Source: Listeria ilorinensis
GTDB taxonomy: Bacteria > Bacillota > Bacilli > Lactobacillales > Listeriaceae
NCBI RefSeq assembly: GCF_913566895.1
Contig: NZ_CAJYCN010000001.1
Span: forward strand, 62,001-126,000
DNA length: 64,000 nucleotides
Direction: 5' to 3'
Shown piece after piece: positions 36,111 to 44,310 of this stretch. How positions within the stretch are numbered: the stretch's first letter is position 1; each line of letters starts with the position of its first letter. The translations under genes were made by a program, and so were the position numbers. Under the pieces are notes generated by a model. The model was not told where the DNA came from and made no database searches. It saw nothing but the letters and a program-made list of their open reading frames with translations.

Positions 36111-36638
36111 TTACTCAAACACGTTGCGGCAGGCGGCGTAAATGCCGGCACCGATCGCCAAGACTGCTCCGCCTAAAATACCGCCTAGTGTCTTTTTCTT
36201 TGTTCCTTCTTCTGTGCCGACAGCTGGTACACTTTCCGTGCCGCTTGACGTACTGGTCGTCGTAGTGCTTGCCGCTGTACTCGTTTTATCAAAAAGTTCT
36301 GCTTTCGCTTGTTTGGCTGTTGCGCCTTTTTCACTTTCTCCTGTAAAAAGTTCGGACTCGAGCGTTTCGAGCTGCTCTTTCTCTGCCTTTTTTTCATCCG
36401 AAATCTCTTTGTCCATTTGATCCGTGAAAAGCGGGATCCCGAGCTGGTCAAAAGTCGTCTCCGTCTGTTCTTCCATCTTCTTGTTCTTTTCTTCTTCACT
36501 TAATTGGAGGCGCGTGGTCTGCAGCTCCATTTCTCCGTCGTTATCCAAGTAGCTGTCTGCGGTGGCTGCTGCCGGCATGATAAGTCCCACTGCTAACAGC
36601 CCCAATGCCCCGGCTACAACTATCTGTTTATGCTTCAT
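36111..36638 (-). CDS. essA: T7SS membrane protein EssA
   Basis: 175 residues with a signal-like hydrophobic N-terminus (GALGLLAVGLIMPAAATADS), an acidic helical middle, a Thr/Ser-rich linker (about 118-140) and a C-terminal membrane segment (GGILGGAVLAIGAGIYAA). Sequence and position fit EssA, a small component of the EsaA-EssA-EssB-EssC membrane machine. Its start overlaps the esaA stop by 11 bases, with GGAGG placed inside the end of esaA. Confidence 0.85.
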   Translation of the reverse strand: MKHKQIVVAGALGLLAVGLIMPAAATADSYLDNDGEMELQTTRLQLSEEEKNKKMEEQTETTFDQLGIPLFTDQMDKEISDEKKAEKEQLETLESELFTGESEKGATAKQAKAELFDKTSTAASTTTTSTSSGTESVPAVGTEEGTKKKTLGGILGGAVLAIGAGIYAACRNVFE

Positions 36639-39600
36639 GAAGTTCTTCCTCCACTTCTTTTTCTGGGTGCCAAACGAACAGGTTCAGGACAATAAGAAGG
36701 ATGACTGCACCGATCAGCGCGTAGACGATGATGGAGAAGTCCTGTTCAGCACCTAGCATACTCACAAGCAACTGCTCAATATACTGTAATGGTGAGAAGG
36801 TTTTTAATGTACCGAAAATCGATTCATTGTCAATCGTAAGTCCTACTGCATCTGTTAGGAAAAGATACATGCTGACAATCGTCAAAATGATAAACATCCC
36901 GCCCATCCCGAGCTGACGAAGTAAATATGTAAACAATCCTACAAGGAAAAACATAATTATTAGAATGATGCCAATCCACAGAAAGACTCCAATTTGTCCG
37001 ATACTAAATAATTTTGCTGTGATCACCCCAATTAAGAGACCTTCAATCAAAGCGATCCCGAATGTCATGAAAGTAATTGGCAAATTTTTCGAAGCCAGTG
37101 ACATTTCACCCGCAAAAGCATCCGTTTGCCGCCGTTTTTTCTCTTGATGGGCAATGACATAACTTGTAAACAGTGCGATAACTGTGCAGATCAGCACCAT
37201 AAAGTACGGCGTCGACTTATCTGTTGCCACAATCGTCCCGGCATTGATCTTTTGAACGGGGCTGCTTAGAAAATCATACAGCGTCTCATTCTGACGATCA
37301 CCGACGCGGCTGTTATCCATCACTTGGGAAAAATTATCTTCAAAAGTGCTATCATCTTCTAGCTTCTTAGCCAGATCATCTGATAAATTCGCCGCTTCAT
37401 TCACAAGATCGTGACCGCTTTTCTCAATATCCTGCGCCTCCTGATCGATCGCATCAAAGGTTTCATAAACTCCCTCCGCTGAATCCAAATTGCTAGCCGA
37501 TTCTTCCGCAAGTGATTGGCTTGTCATAAGTAGATCGCTGAACGAGCTATCAAGATCCATGGCAAGTGTCTGCTCATCTTGCGCATTTTGAACTACGACA
37601 TCATCTTCCTCGATCAGGTCCATGCTACTTTCGCGCCAAGCTTCCAGTTCAGCGAGTAGTGCTGCCAGATTTTCATTTTGGCTGACCGCTTCTGCTGTAG
37701 CATCTGTCAGTCTCCTTGTCACATCAAGCGAGCGCTGGTCAGCTTCCCGCATCGTCGCTTGGTAGGCCTTGATCCGATCTTGGAATTCGCTCAACTTGCG
37801 CGAATATTCGCTCGTGATGTCTTCAGAAGTTAAATTGATAATCGAATCGAGCACATCTTTTTTATTCAACATATAGCAATAAGAATCTTGTGTTGCCGCT
37901 TGGTCAAGTGAGCTAGGGATCTCTGTCATCATTGAAGCATCCAAACCATAATAAAGCTGGTAAAGTGCTGCTAATTCTTCATAGCCTCTAAAAGTATCCA
38001 TGTAGGCTTCCCCGTAATCCGCCTCATTGCTTAAATAATTCGGCTGCGTCACAGGAACAGAAACAGGCTCCAGACCATTGGTCAATGTTTGGAACCTAGA
38101 AGCATTAACGCTTGGAACTCCTGATTTTTGCGCATCTGAACTAGTCGTTTTATCCACTGATTGCTTCTCTACAGTTGTCGTTTCTTCAGAAGTTTGAGGC
38201 TCTTGTTCTGCTGATTTGGTTTTATCTTCACTTGTAACCGTGTTATTTTGGGCGGAGTCTTCTGCAGTATCATCATCAGAGCCATCTGTATCTCCACCAG
38301 TCGTATCGTCGCCTCCATCCGGCGGAATAGGATCATTTCCACCAAAGACGTAAGCATCTACTTTTTCTATTTGTTGATAATACACGCCCCAGTCAATTGA
38401 GCCGAATAGTGGCACAGTTGTCGCTGTACTGTTGAGCAGAATATTTCCGATCACTTTGAAACTGCGGGGTTCTGTCGTATTGGCGGCTGGAACCGTTAAT
38501 TTCACTCCGCCGTCATATGGCTGGCAGGTTGTCTCGACCAGTGTGTCAAACTCTCCCCAGCCACTATATTTTTGAGTATAAAGATGGATATCTTGAAAGC
38601 TAAATTGACTATCCAACGTTATATAGATCGTCGTATCATTCTCGCTTGCCGGCAATATAAATTCGGCGCTGGTAAGCTTTGTTGGGTCTGATTGGAGTTT
38701 GGTTGCAGTGTCAGCTGCTAATTTAGAGGTTGGTAAACTTTCATCCCCAGCAGAAATTCGTTCATTATAATTCGGAAAGTGATAGGTCTCAGGGAAATAA
38801 GTTTTGTCATTCGCAAATTTCTGAGATAAGTCTGCTACATTTTCATAAGTTTTCACTGTTTCAGGACTTAAGCCCATTTTTGCAAGTTCATTCCCTTTAA
38901 AAACTGGTAACGTCTGGATCGTATCCGCTATCTCCTGCTTAAACCGGTCATTGATATCCGGATCTATTTTATTTAACGTATATTGTTCTGGATTTTCCGC
39001 ATCCCCCTGCAAAATTCGCTTCAAGTCTTCTGCTACAGCTGCTTCTAGCTCGCTGTCAAGCACAGTTTGCAGTTCCTCGTCTACCCCCATCACGCGGCTG
39101 TTGATATCTGCAATATAATTCTGCAATCCTTGTGTTTGGGTCAGTAGCGAATCTTCTCCCTCGATCGCCTGAAACTCACTGGCAAACAACTGATTCGCCT
39201 GTTCTAAGGCTCGTGTTTCTGATAAGACCGTGTCTGCTGATAAGTCCGCACTGAATTTAGTCAAATTATCGCTTAATGATTCCCCAAATGGCGCGTGTTC
39301 ATCCTGCATTGCCAGCAGTTCCTCAAGTGACTTCCCGTAAGTTTCACTCTGCTTACCCGACTCCTGCAGAGACTTCTCATAATCATTCAGCAAATCCTGA
39401 AATGACTTGAACGTTTCCTTAGATGTTCCTGTATAATCCTGTACGGTTTGGAACTGATCGGTATAACTGGAAAGCGGCGTATTGACCGTTGTGTCGAATC
39501 GATTCGTGTACTTCTCTTCCTTTTCGACCAGTTGACCGATATTATCTTGCGCTTCCTGCAGATTCGTTAAAATACTGGCAAAATAAACGTCAATCACTCG

Positions 39601-40083
39601 CTTATTCATATCCTCCAGCACTTGACCCGCCGTTTTTTCAGCCTCTGCTTTTAGTTCTTCATTTCCCACATCATTAACCTTGTAGCTTACTGTGATTTTC
39701 TCTGGATTATCGGAAGTCAGTGAAAGTGCCTTTTCCGAAAAATCACTCGGTATAATGATCTCCATATTGTAAATGTCGCGTTTCAGGCCGCTCTCGGCAA
39801 CACCTCGACTGACGACAAACCATTCATTTTCATTATCTTTTTCGATACTTTTAACAAATTCTGCCCCAAAATTGATAGAATCGCCTTGATACGTCGCCCC
39901 CTGATCCTCATTGACCAGTGCAATCGTCATTTTATGTGTTTTTGTCTGTGTTCCCGCTATCTGTGTATCTGTCTCTTGTTTCTTTTCTGTGACTTTCTGA
40001 TTGAAGGCCAAATAAGTCACACCAATCGTTAAACCGATTGCAAGGACGACAAACAATAGAATACTCCATTTTATCTTTTTCAC
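36628..40083 (-). CDS. esaA: T7SS membrane protein EsaA (YueB/YhgE-Pip type)
   Basis: 1151 residues from GTG at 40083. One N-terminal membrane helix (ILLFVVLAIGLTIGVTYLAF), a very long outer region of helices, and about five membrane segments near the C-terminus (from PYFMVLICTVIALFTSYVIA onward). A low-complexity Asp/Thr/Glu-rich insert lies around residues 580-650. EsaA builds the extracellular stalk of the firmicute T7SS and its relative YueB is the phage SPP1 receptor. The gene comes after esxA, separated by a hairpin that should reduce read-through. Confidence 0.93.
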   Translation of the reverse strand: MKKIKWSILLFVVLAIGLTIGVTYLAFNQKVTEKKQETDTQIAGTQTKTHKMTIALVNEDQGATYQGDSINFGAEFVKSIEKDNENEWFVVSRGVAESGLKRDIYNMEIIIPSDFSEKALSLTSDNPEKITVSYKVNDVGNEELKAEAEKTAGQVLEDMNKRVIDVYFASILTNLQEAQDNIGQLVEKEEKYTNRFDTTVNTPLSSYTDQFQTVQDYTGTSKETFKSFQDLLNDYEKSLQESGKQSETYGKSLEELLAMQDEHAPFGESLSDNLTKFSADLSADTVLSETRALEQANQLFASEFQAIEGEDSLLTQTQGLQNYIADINSRVMGVDEELQTVLDSELEAAVAEDLKRILQGDAENPEQYTLNKIDPDINDRFKQEIADTIQTLPVFKGNELAKMGLSPETVKTYENVADLSQKFANDKTYFPETYHFPNYNERISAGDESLPTSKLAADTATKLQSDPTKLTSAEFILPASENDTTIYITLDSQFSFQDIHLYTQKYSGWGEFDTLVETTCQPYDGGVKLTVPAANTTEPRSFKVIGNILLNSTATTVPLFGSIDWGVYYQQIEKVDAYVFGGNDPIPPDGGDDTTGGDTDGSDDDTAEDSAQNNTVTSEDKTKSAEQEPQTSEETTTVEKQSVDKTTSSDAQKSGVPSVNASRFQTLTNGLEPVSVPVTQPNYLSNEADYGEAYMDTFRGYEELAALYQLYYGLDASMMTEIPSSLDQAATQDSYCYMLNKKDVLDSIINLTSEDITSEYSRKLSEFQDRIKAYQATMREADQRSLDVTRRLTDATAEAVSQNENLAALLAELEAWRESSMDLIEEDDVVVQNAQDEQTLAMDLDSSFSDLLMTSQSLAEESASNLDSAEGVYETFDAIDQEAQDIEKSGHDLVNEAANLSDDLAKKLEDDSTFEDNFSQVMDNSRVGDRQNETLYDFLSSPVQKINAGTIVATDKSTPYFMVLICTVIALFTSYVIAHQEKKRRQTDAFAGEMSLASKNLPITFMTFGIALIEGLLIGVITAKLFSIGQIGVFLWIGIILIIMFFLVGLFTYLLRQLGMGGMFIILTIVSMYLFLTDAVGLTIDNESIFGTLKTFSPLQYIEQLLVSMLGAEQDFSIIVYALIGAVILLIVLNLFVWHPEKEVEEELHEA

Positions 40084-40138
40084 TATGTATAATCACTCCC
40101 GTTGTGTGGCTTCAGATGTTGCTGTTGTGTATTTTTCA

Positions 40139-40172
40139 GAAAAAGCCATGCAGAAAAAAACTGCATGGCTCT
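40139..40172 (-). terminator. Attenuator/terminator hairpin between esxA and esaA
   Basis: AGCCATGCAG (40144-40153) and CTGCATGGCT (40161-40170) form a perfect 10-bp stem, followed on the minus strand by TTTTCTG. The T run is short, so partial termination is likely and gives more EsxA than machine components. Confidence 0.8.
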
Positions 40173-40181
40173 CGGCACCAA

Positions 40182-40478
40182 TCACTGGAAGCCAAAGTTT
40201 TGAGAAAGCTGTTGATCGTGTTCTTCCACTGCATCAGCTGTTTGATTAAGCTGCTGATTGATTTGGTTCATAAGTTCGGCAAATTCTGTTACTTTTGGTT
40301 TTAATTGATTAAATTGCTCATCAAAAGCACCGAATGCTTTACCTTCCCATTGACTACGAAGCGTTTCTTGCAAATTCGTTAATCTTTGAAGAACTTCTTC
40401 AATTGTTTGTGCACTTGCTCCGTATTCTCTTGCGTTGCTGCGTAAATCATCAGGGGTCATTCTGATTTGTCCTGACAT
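40182..40478 (-). CDS. esxA: WXG100 protein EsxA, secreted T7SS substrate
   Basis: 98 residues, the WXG100 length. The turn motif is SQWEGKAFGAFDEQF (W-E-G) between two helices. EsxA forms helical dimers, is exported by the EssC machine and is required for its activity. AAAAAGGAG precedes ATG at 40478. It is first in the T7SS operon, as in S. aureus and Listeria T7SS loci. Confidence 0.96.
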   Translation of the reverse strand: MSGQIRMTPDDLRSNAREYGASAQTIEEVLQRLTNLQETLRSQWEGKAFGAFDEQFNQLKPKVTEFAELMNQINQQLNQTADAVEEHDQQLSQNFGFQ

Positions 40479-40535
40479 TGCGCTTCATCTCCTTTTTCTG
40501 TCTGATTTTTGTGGTGTGACTTTCATCACATGAAT

Positions 40536-40565
40536 AGTATACCATGTGCACAATCATAAAATTGT
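40536..40565 (-). promoter_or_regulatory. Probable promoter of the T7SS operon
   Basis: TATACT on the minus strand at 40541-40536, about 58 bases before esxA. Just upstream GTGCAC is a small palindrome. The -35 is poor, which suggests that an activator is needed. Confidence 0.4.
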
Positions 40566-40675
40566 TACAATAAATCGAACAATATTTTCGCCAGAAATAC
40601 AAAATTGGATTCAATTAAAACAAGAAATATTACAATCATACAATAAAAGATTGTTTTTTCAGTCTTTTTCTTTCT

Positions 40676-40704
40676 TTGTTCCGCTAAGAAAAAAAGTGTA
40701 TAAT
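40676..40704 (+). promoter_or_regulatory. Promoter of the second rpiB
   Basis: TTGTTC at 40676-40681 and TATAAT at 40699-40704, spacing 17. GCAGGAGG follows before ATG at 40739. Confidence 0.7.
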
Positions 40705-40738
40705 GACAGGAGAGAAAATGATGGCAGGAGGAAATAGA

Positions 40739-41194
40739 ATGACCGTTAAAACTGTTGCACTTGCTTCCGATCACGGAGGCATCGAATTACGCAAATTGAT
40801 TGCCGACTATTTAGAAGATCAAGGAATCGCCTATCAGGAATTCGGACCAAAAACTGCCGAATCCGTTGATTATCCAAATCTCGCTTTCACTGTTTCGGAA
40901 AAAGTGGCTACGCGTGAAGTTGAACGGGGCATTCTGATTTGTGGAACTGGCATTGGTATGAGTATTGCAGCTAATAAGGTAAAAGGGATCCGCTGTGCAC
41001 TTGTTGGGGATACCTTCAGCGCCCATGCCACGCGTGAACATAATGATACGAATGTACTGGCACTCGGCGCGCGGGTGACGGGGCCTGGCTTGGCACTCGA
41101 CATTGTGGATATTTGGCTGAATACAGACTACGAAGGTGGTCGCCACGCGAATCGACTCGGTCAAATCACCGATTATGAAGATCAACATTGCTGA
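40739..41194 (+). CDS. rpiB: Ribose-5-phosphate isomerase B family protein (second copy)
   Basis: 151 residues from ATG at 40739 (AGGAGG upstream; the frame extends 36 bases further without support). Motifs: ASDHGGIELRKLI, the active-site Cys in LICGTGIGMSIAANK and TREHNDTNVLALGARV. It interconverts ribose-5- and ribulose-5-phosphate or a related pair. The gene is single, with its own promoter and terminator; gene order suggests it is the lmo2674 counterpart. It differs from the operon-borne copy at 5712 and probably serves as the housekeeping isomerase. Confidence 0.9.
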   Translation: MTVKTVALASDHGGIELRKLIADYLEDQGIAYQEFGPKTAESVDYPNLAFTVSEKVATREVERGILICGTGIGMSIAANKVKGIRCALVGDTFSAHATREHNDTNVLALGARVTGPGLALDIVDIWLNTDYEGGRHANRLGQITDYEDQHC

Positions 41195-41238
41195 ATCAAG
41201 GACAAAAAAGCCTGCCGAATGCTGACACGGCAAGCTTT

Positions 41239-41279
41239 AAACAGCAGACCAAATGTTTTTTCATTTGGTCTGCTGTTTT
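41239..41279. terminator. Strong bidirectional terminator
   Basis: AACAGCAGACCAAATG pairs perfectly with CATTTGGTCTGCTGTT over a loop of T, followed by TTTTTA. It lies between rpiB (+) and the hydrolase gene (-) and can serve both. Confidence 0.92.
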
Positions 41280-41287
41280 TTATTCTT

Positions 41288-42103
41288 TTAATCGAGGTAG
41301 CTGAAACGGTTCAGCCAGTCAGTCACTAGTTCATTGAATACTTTTTCTTCCTCGATTTGCAGATTATGACCGGCTCCGTCTAAAATCGCAAAACTGGCCC
41401 GCGGATAGCGTTCAAGCAGTGCCAATCCGTCCCGGTAGCCGACGACCGAATCCTGACGCCCAAACAAGAAAAGACTCGGATGGGTGAATGGAGGTTGATC
41501 GTCTGGATTGAAACTGAGAGCATAACGCTGCTCATATATACGCAGGTGGTCATGATCAGCTGTAATCAGTCCCGGCAACACTTCTGAAATCAGCCGCCGC
41601 CAGTTTTTGGCAGTCAATACGACGCCATTTTCGATAAATTCAGTTTGTTCATCTGCACTTAGACTTTCCATCAGTTGCTCATCCTGGTAGATGATTTGCT
41701 GTTTCGGCAGTGTCCGCTTTTCCCGCTCAGGATGGATCACCGGACAAATTTGCAGCAGCCCTTTTACACGTATCGTCAATTGAGAAAGAATGCCGCGCGC
41801 CAAATAGCCACCGTATGATTCCCCGGCAAGTAGAAAATCCTGTTCTGGTAAATTTTTATGGATAAAAGCGAGCAGTAATTTCAGCATATCATCTGCCGAA
41901 CGCACGGCTTCATAATTTTCTGTTTTGCCCATTCCGGGTAAATCGATGTAGATGCGCTCGAACGGGCTTTCTTCATTAAAAATCGGCTCCATACAGCCTT
42001 TCATCAACTCCGAATCGGGTCCAAAGCCATGCAGCATAATGATCGGCATCCCTGTACCGATACGGTCATAGTAAAGATTTACGCCATTTATTTGGTCATA
42101 CAT
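41288..42103 (-). CDS. Alpha/beta hydrolase
   Basis: 271 residues with the alpha/beta-hydrolase order: oxyanion region IIMLHGFGPDSE, the nucleophile elbow LAGESYGGYLARG (Ser), the acid residue likely in FLFGRQDSVVGY (Asp), and the His in LDGAGHNLQIE. A lid region lies between about 130 and 190. Cytoplasmic esterase or similar; the substrate is unknown. It ends at the terminator shared with rpiB. An esterase gene (lmo2677) has a similar position in L. monocytogenes, but identity was not checked. Confidence 0.85.
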   Translation of the reverse strand: MYDQINGVNLYYDRIGTGMPIIMLHGFGPDSELMKGCMEPIFNEESPFERIYIDLPGMGKTENYEAVRSADDMLKLLLAFIHKNLPEQDFLLAGESYGGYLARGILSQLTIRVKGLLQICPVIHPEREKRTLPKQQIIYQDEQLMESLSADEQTEFIENGVVLTAKNWRRLISEVLPGLITADHDHLRIYEQRYALSFNPDDQPPFTHPSLFLFGRQDSVVGYRDGLALLERYPRASFAILDGAGHNLQIEEEKVFNELVTDWLNRFSYLD

Positions 42104-42467
42104 TTCTTTTCACAACCTTCCATCTGTTTCTTTCATTTTAGCATACTTGGTGAAAAATCCTTAAGCAGTATGAAACTCCCATTGCAAGAGACGTTTCATC
42201 TACACGGAAAAGAGATGCTACGAATTGGCAGATCACGCTGCTTTTTTGAAAAAGATATGACCAATCGAATACATACACTCGAATTTGAGATGGACAAATT
42301 GCCAATAAGACAGACGGATTTTAGAATAGTTGAAGGATTTTATAAAAGAACAGCTCTTAATTTTTTAATGTTCTATGATATGAAAAAGCTAGTAGCAAAC
42401 CTATTGCTTTTTTCACGTGAGTGGCTTATCATAGGGAATCCAAACCATCTTCTTGAGGTGAAAAAAA
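42104..42467 (+). promoter_or_regulatory. Intergenic region with promoter of the methyltransferase gene
   Basis: TTGCTT at 42404-42409 and TATCAT at 42427-42432, spacing 17; GAGGTG at 42455-42460 serves the TTG start at 42468. The 300 bases before this hold a plus-strand frame running into the next gene's start, but it has no ribosome site, contains this promoter, and is not recognisable. Confidence 0.55.
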
Positions 42468-43346
42468 TTGTTGAATAATGAATATCCTACCGCCATTCGC
42501 GCTTTTACGCGTCACTATCATTATAAAGAAGCAACCACCTCTCTCTTAACGGATGAAGAAGCCAAGAACATGCTCACTTCCGCGGAGATTATGACGATTT
42601 CCGCACGTATGGAAGATACATTGGCTTTTTTTGATCCTGACATGAATCAGCTACTGGTTCAGCCTGCTAAAAAACGCCGTTATGTTCTAAATCGATACCT
42701 TGTCCCTCAAACTGTGGCTTTTGTCTGCTATACGAAAGAGCAAATGGCACTTGCTGCAAAACGCGGAACCTATCAATTTGTTACGGTGGGAAGTGGATTT
42801 GAAGCGTTCGCCCCTCTGCTTCCTAACAATGGACAGTGTCGCTTTTTTGATGTAGATTTTCCCGTTAGGCTGCTTCAAAAATACTCGAGTAAGCAGCCCA
42901 ATATTCAAGCTGTTCCAATAACCGATGATACCGCCGATCTCTGTGATGCTTTGCTGCAAAACGGCTTTCGTTCTGATCGCCCGGCTTTTTTCATTTTGCC
43001 GGGACATGCGATGTATATGGAAAAGCTGGACTTTCTAAAACTTTTGCAACAGCTTAGTCAGGTGGCCTACTCGGGTAGTTCCGTATTGTTCGACTATATG
43101 GATGAAGCCGCTTTTTTGGAAGAGGCCGACGAAGCTATCCAAAAAATGCTGTTTCTAAGCAAGAGTGTCGGTGCCGATCTATTGGCAGGCTATGATCCGC
43201 TTTTTATGGACTTCTTCTTGGAGGACACGGCTTTCATCTATGAAAATCTATCTAGTGAGAATATCAACCAGCTTTATTTTGAAAATAGGGTGAACGATTT
43301 AGCCATGCTGCCCTATTTTTACTTTGCCCATGCGGCTTTGAAATAA
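42468..43346 (+). CDS. Class I SAM-dependent methyltransferase, leucine carboxyl methyltransferase-like
   Basis: 292 residues from TTG at 42468 (a second TTG follows directly). The pattern RRYVLNRYLVPQ, the SAM loop FVTVGSGFEAFAP, FFDVDFPVRLLQK and FFILPGHAMYMEK matches the PPM1/TIGR00027-like group, in which the SAM loop usually reads VxLGAGxDxRA; here it is altered. The family methylates carboxyl groups of small molecules or proteins; the substrate is unknown. No co-transcribed neighbour on the left; murR follows 62 bases later with its own promoter. Confidence 0.7.
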   Translation: MLNNEYPTAIRAFTRHYHYKEATTSLLTDEEAKNMLTSAEIMTISARMEDTLAFFDPDMNQLLVQPAKKRRYVLNRYLVPQTVAFVCYTKEQMALAAKRGTYQFVTVGSGFEAFAPLLPNNGQCRFFDVDFPVRLLQKYSSKQPNIQAVPITDDTADLCDALLQNGFRSDRPAFFILPGHAMYMEKLDFLKLLQQLSQVAYSGSSVLFDYMDEAAFLEEADEAIQKMLFLSKSVGADLLAGYDPLFMDFFLEDTAFIYENLSSENINQLYFENRVNDLAMLPYFYFAHAALK

Positions 43347-43370
43347 AGTTTCAGTTTCCCGCTCGACTTA

Positions 43371-43379
43371 TGCTACAAT
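43371..43379 (+). promoter_or_regulatory. Extended -10 promoter of murR
   Basis: TGC followed by TACAAT at 43374-43379; no clear -35 (TCAGTT at 43351). ACGGAG at 43395-43400 serves the ATG at 43409. Confidence 0.5.
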
Positions 43380-43408
43380 AAAAGAAAAAATGAAACGGAG
43401 CCGTGGAT

Positions 43409-44260
43409 ATGCATACAGGTAGTGTAACCAGCCGAATCGAAGGTATTCTTGCCTCTTTACCGCAATCAGAGAAAAAAATCGGTACTGCGATTTTGGCAGA
43501 ACCCGATTGGGTCGTTCAGGCCTCGATTCAGTCTTTAGCCGAAAAGGCAGGCACAAGCGGCGTTGCGGTGATTCGTTTTTGTCGCTCGCTCAATTTTTCC
43601 GGGTTTCCAGAATTGAAACGCCAACTTTCTGTTGAGCTTTCCAAACCGCAGCGGACGGGGTATTTTGATATCGAACCGGATGATTCGTTTGCTTCGATCA
43701 AGGACAAACTGGTGTCAAATATGGTTCAAACCGCTAATGATACTGCTGGACTGCTAGAGGAACGCACCTTTCGTGAAGCGTGTCGCTTGCTGAGTGAAAC
43801 TGAAACGATTTATGTATATGGTGTTGGGGCTTCCTGGCCGGTAGCGGAAGACTTCGCACAAAAGTGGCTACGTTCGGGTAAACCGGTTTTGGCAAGTCAA
43901 GATGCACATGTTTTAGCGATGGCCTTCGCTGCAAGCAAGAAAAAAGCAGTGTTCATCGGCATCTCGAATAGTGGGGAAACTTCTTCTGTTTTGGAACTCG
44001 CGCAGCAAGCAAAAGAAAATAATGTGACTGTGATTAGTCTGACTCGATTTGGCTCTAATAAACTCAAATCGCTGGCTGATCTGGCACTTGAAACATCTCG
44101 TGCACCGGAAGCGGAACTTCGCAGTACGGCGACGAGTTCCCGCCATGCACAGCTTTTGACGATCGATATTCTTTATTATTATTACGCAACGCTGCATTAT
44201 GACACGATGATCCATCAAATCAAAAAATCCCGCGAAGCCACCAATCGTTTTCGAAGTTAA
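43409..44260 (+). CDS. murR: MurR/RpiR-family regulator with SIS domain
   Basis: 283 residues from ATG at 43409. N-terminal RpiR helix-turn-helix (about 15-75: SLPQSEKKIGTAILAEP, then SLAEKAGTSGVAVIRFCRSL) and a C-terminal sugar-isomerase (SIS) domain (ETIYVYGVGASWPVAEDF, VFIGISNSGETSSVLELAQ) that binds a phosphosugar. Placed next to mupG, murQ and murP, it is very probably the repressor responding to MurNAc-6-phosphate. The likely operator is the perfect palindrome over the murQ promoter. Convergent with mupG over a shared terminator. Confidence 0.85.
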   Translation: MHTGSVTSRIEGILASLPQSEKKIGTAILAEPDWVVQASIQSLAEKAGTSGVAVIRFCRSLNFSGFPELKRQLSVELSKPQRTGYFDIEPDDSFASIKDKLVSNMVQTANDTAGLLEERTFREACRLLSETETIYVYGVGASWPVAEDFAQKWLRSGKPVLASQDAHVLAMAFAASKKKAVFIGISNSGETSSVLELAQQAKENNVTVISLTRFGSNKLKSLADLALETSRAPEAELRSTATSSRHAQLLTIDILYYYYATLHYDTMIHQIKKSREATNRFRS

Positions 44261-44310
44261 AAAAGAAGCCTTTCATTACAAAAAGATTCATGTAATGAAA
44301 GGCTTCTTTT
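44261..44310. terminator. Bidirectional terminator between murR and mupG
   Basis: AAAAGAAGCCTTTCATTACA pairs with TGTAATGAAAGGCTTCTTTT around a short loop, a perfect 20-bp stem. It serves both convergent genes; the mupG stop overlaps its edge. Confidence 0.92.

Noticed and set aside
21796-40738. Mobile element or prophage carrying the T7SS locus
   Set aside because: No integrase, transposase, tRNA target or flanking direct repeats were found at the borders.
42029-42478. 149-codon plus-strand frame overlapping the hydrolase start and the methyltransferase start
   Set aside because: No ribosome site, overlaps the antisense start of a real gene, and contains a good promoter for the next gene; no recognisable family.
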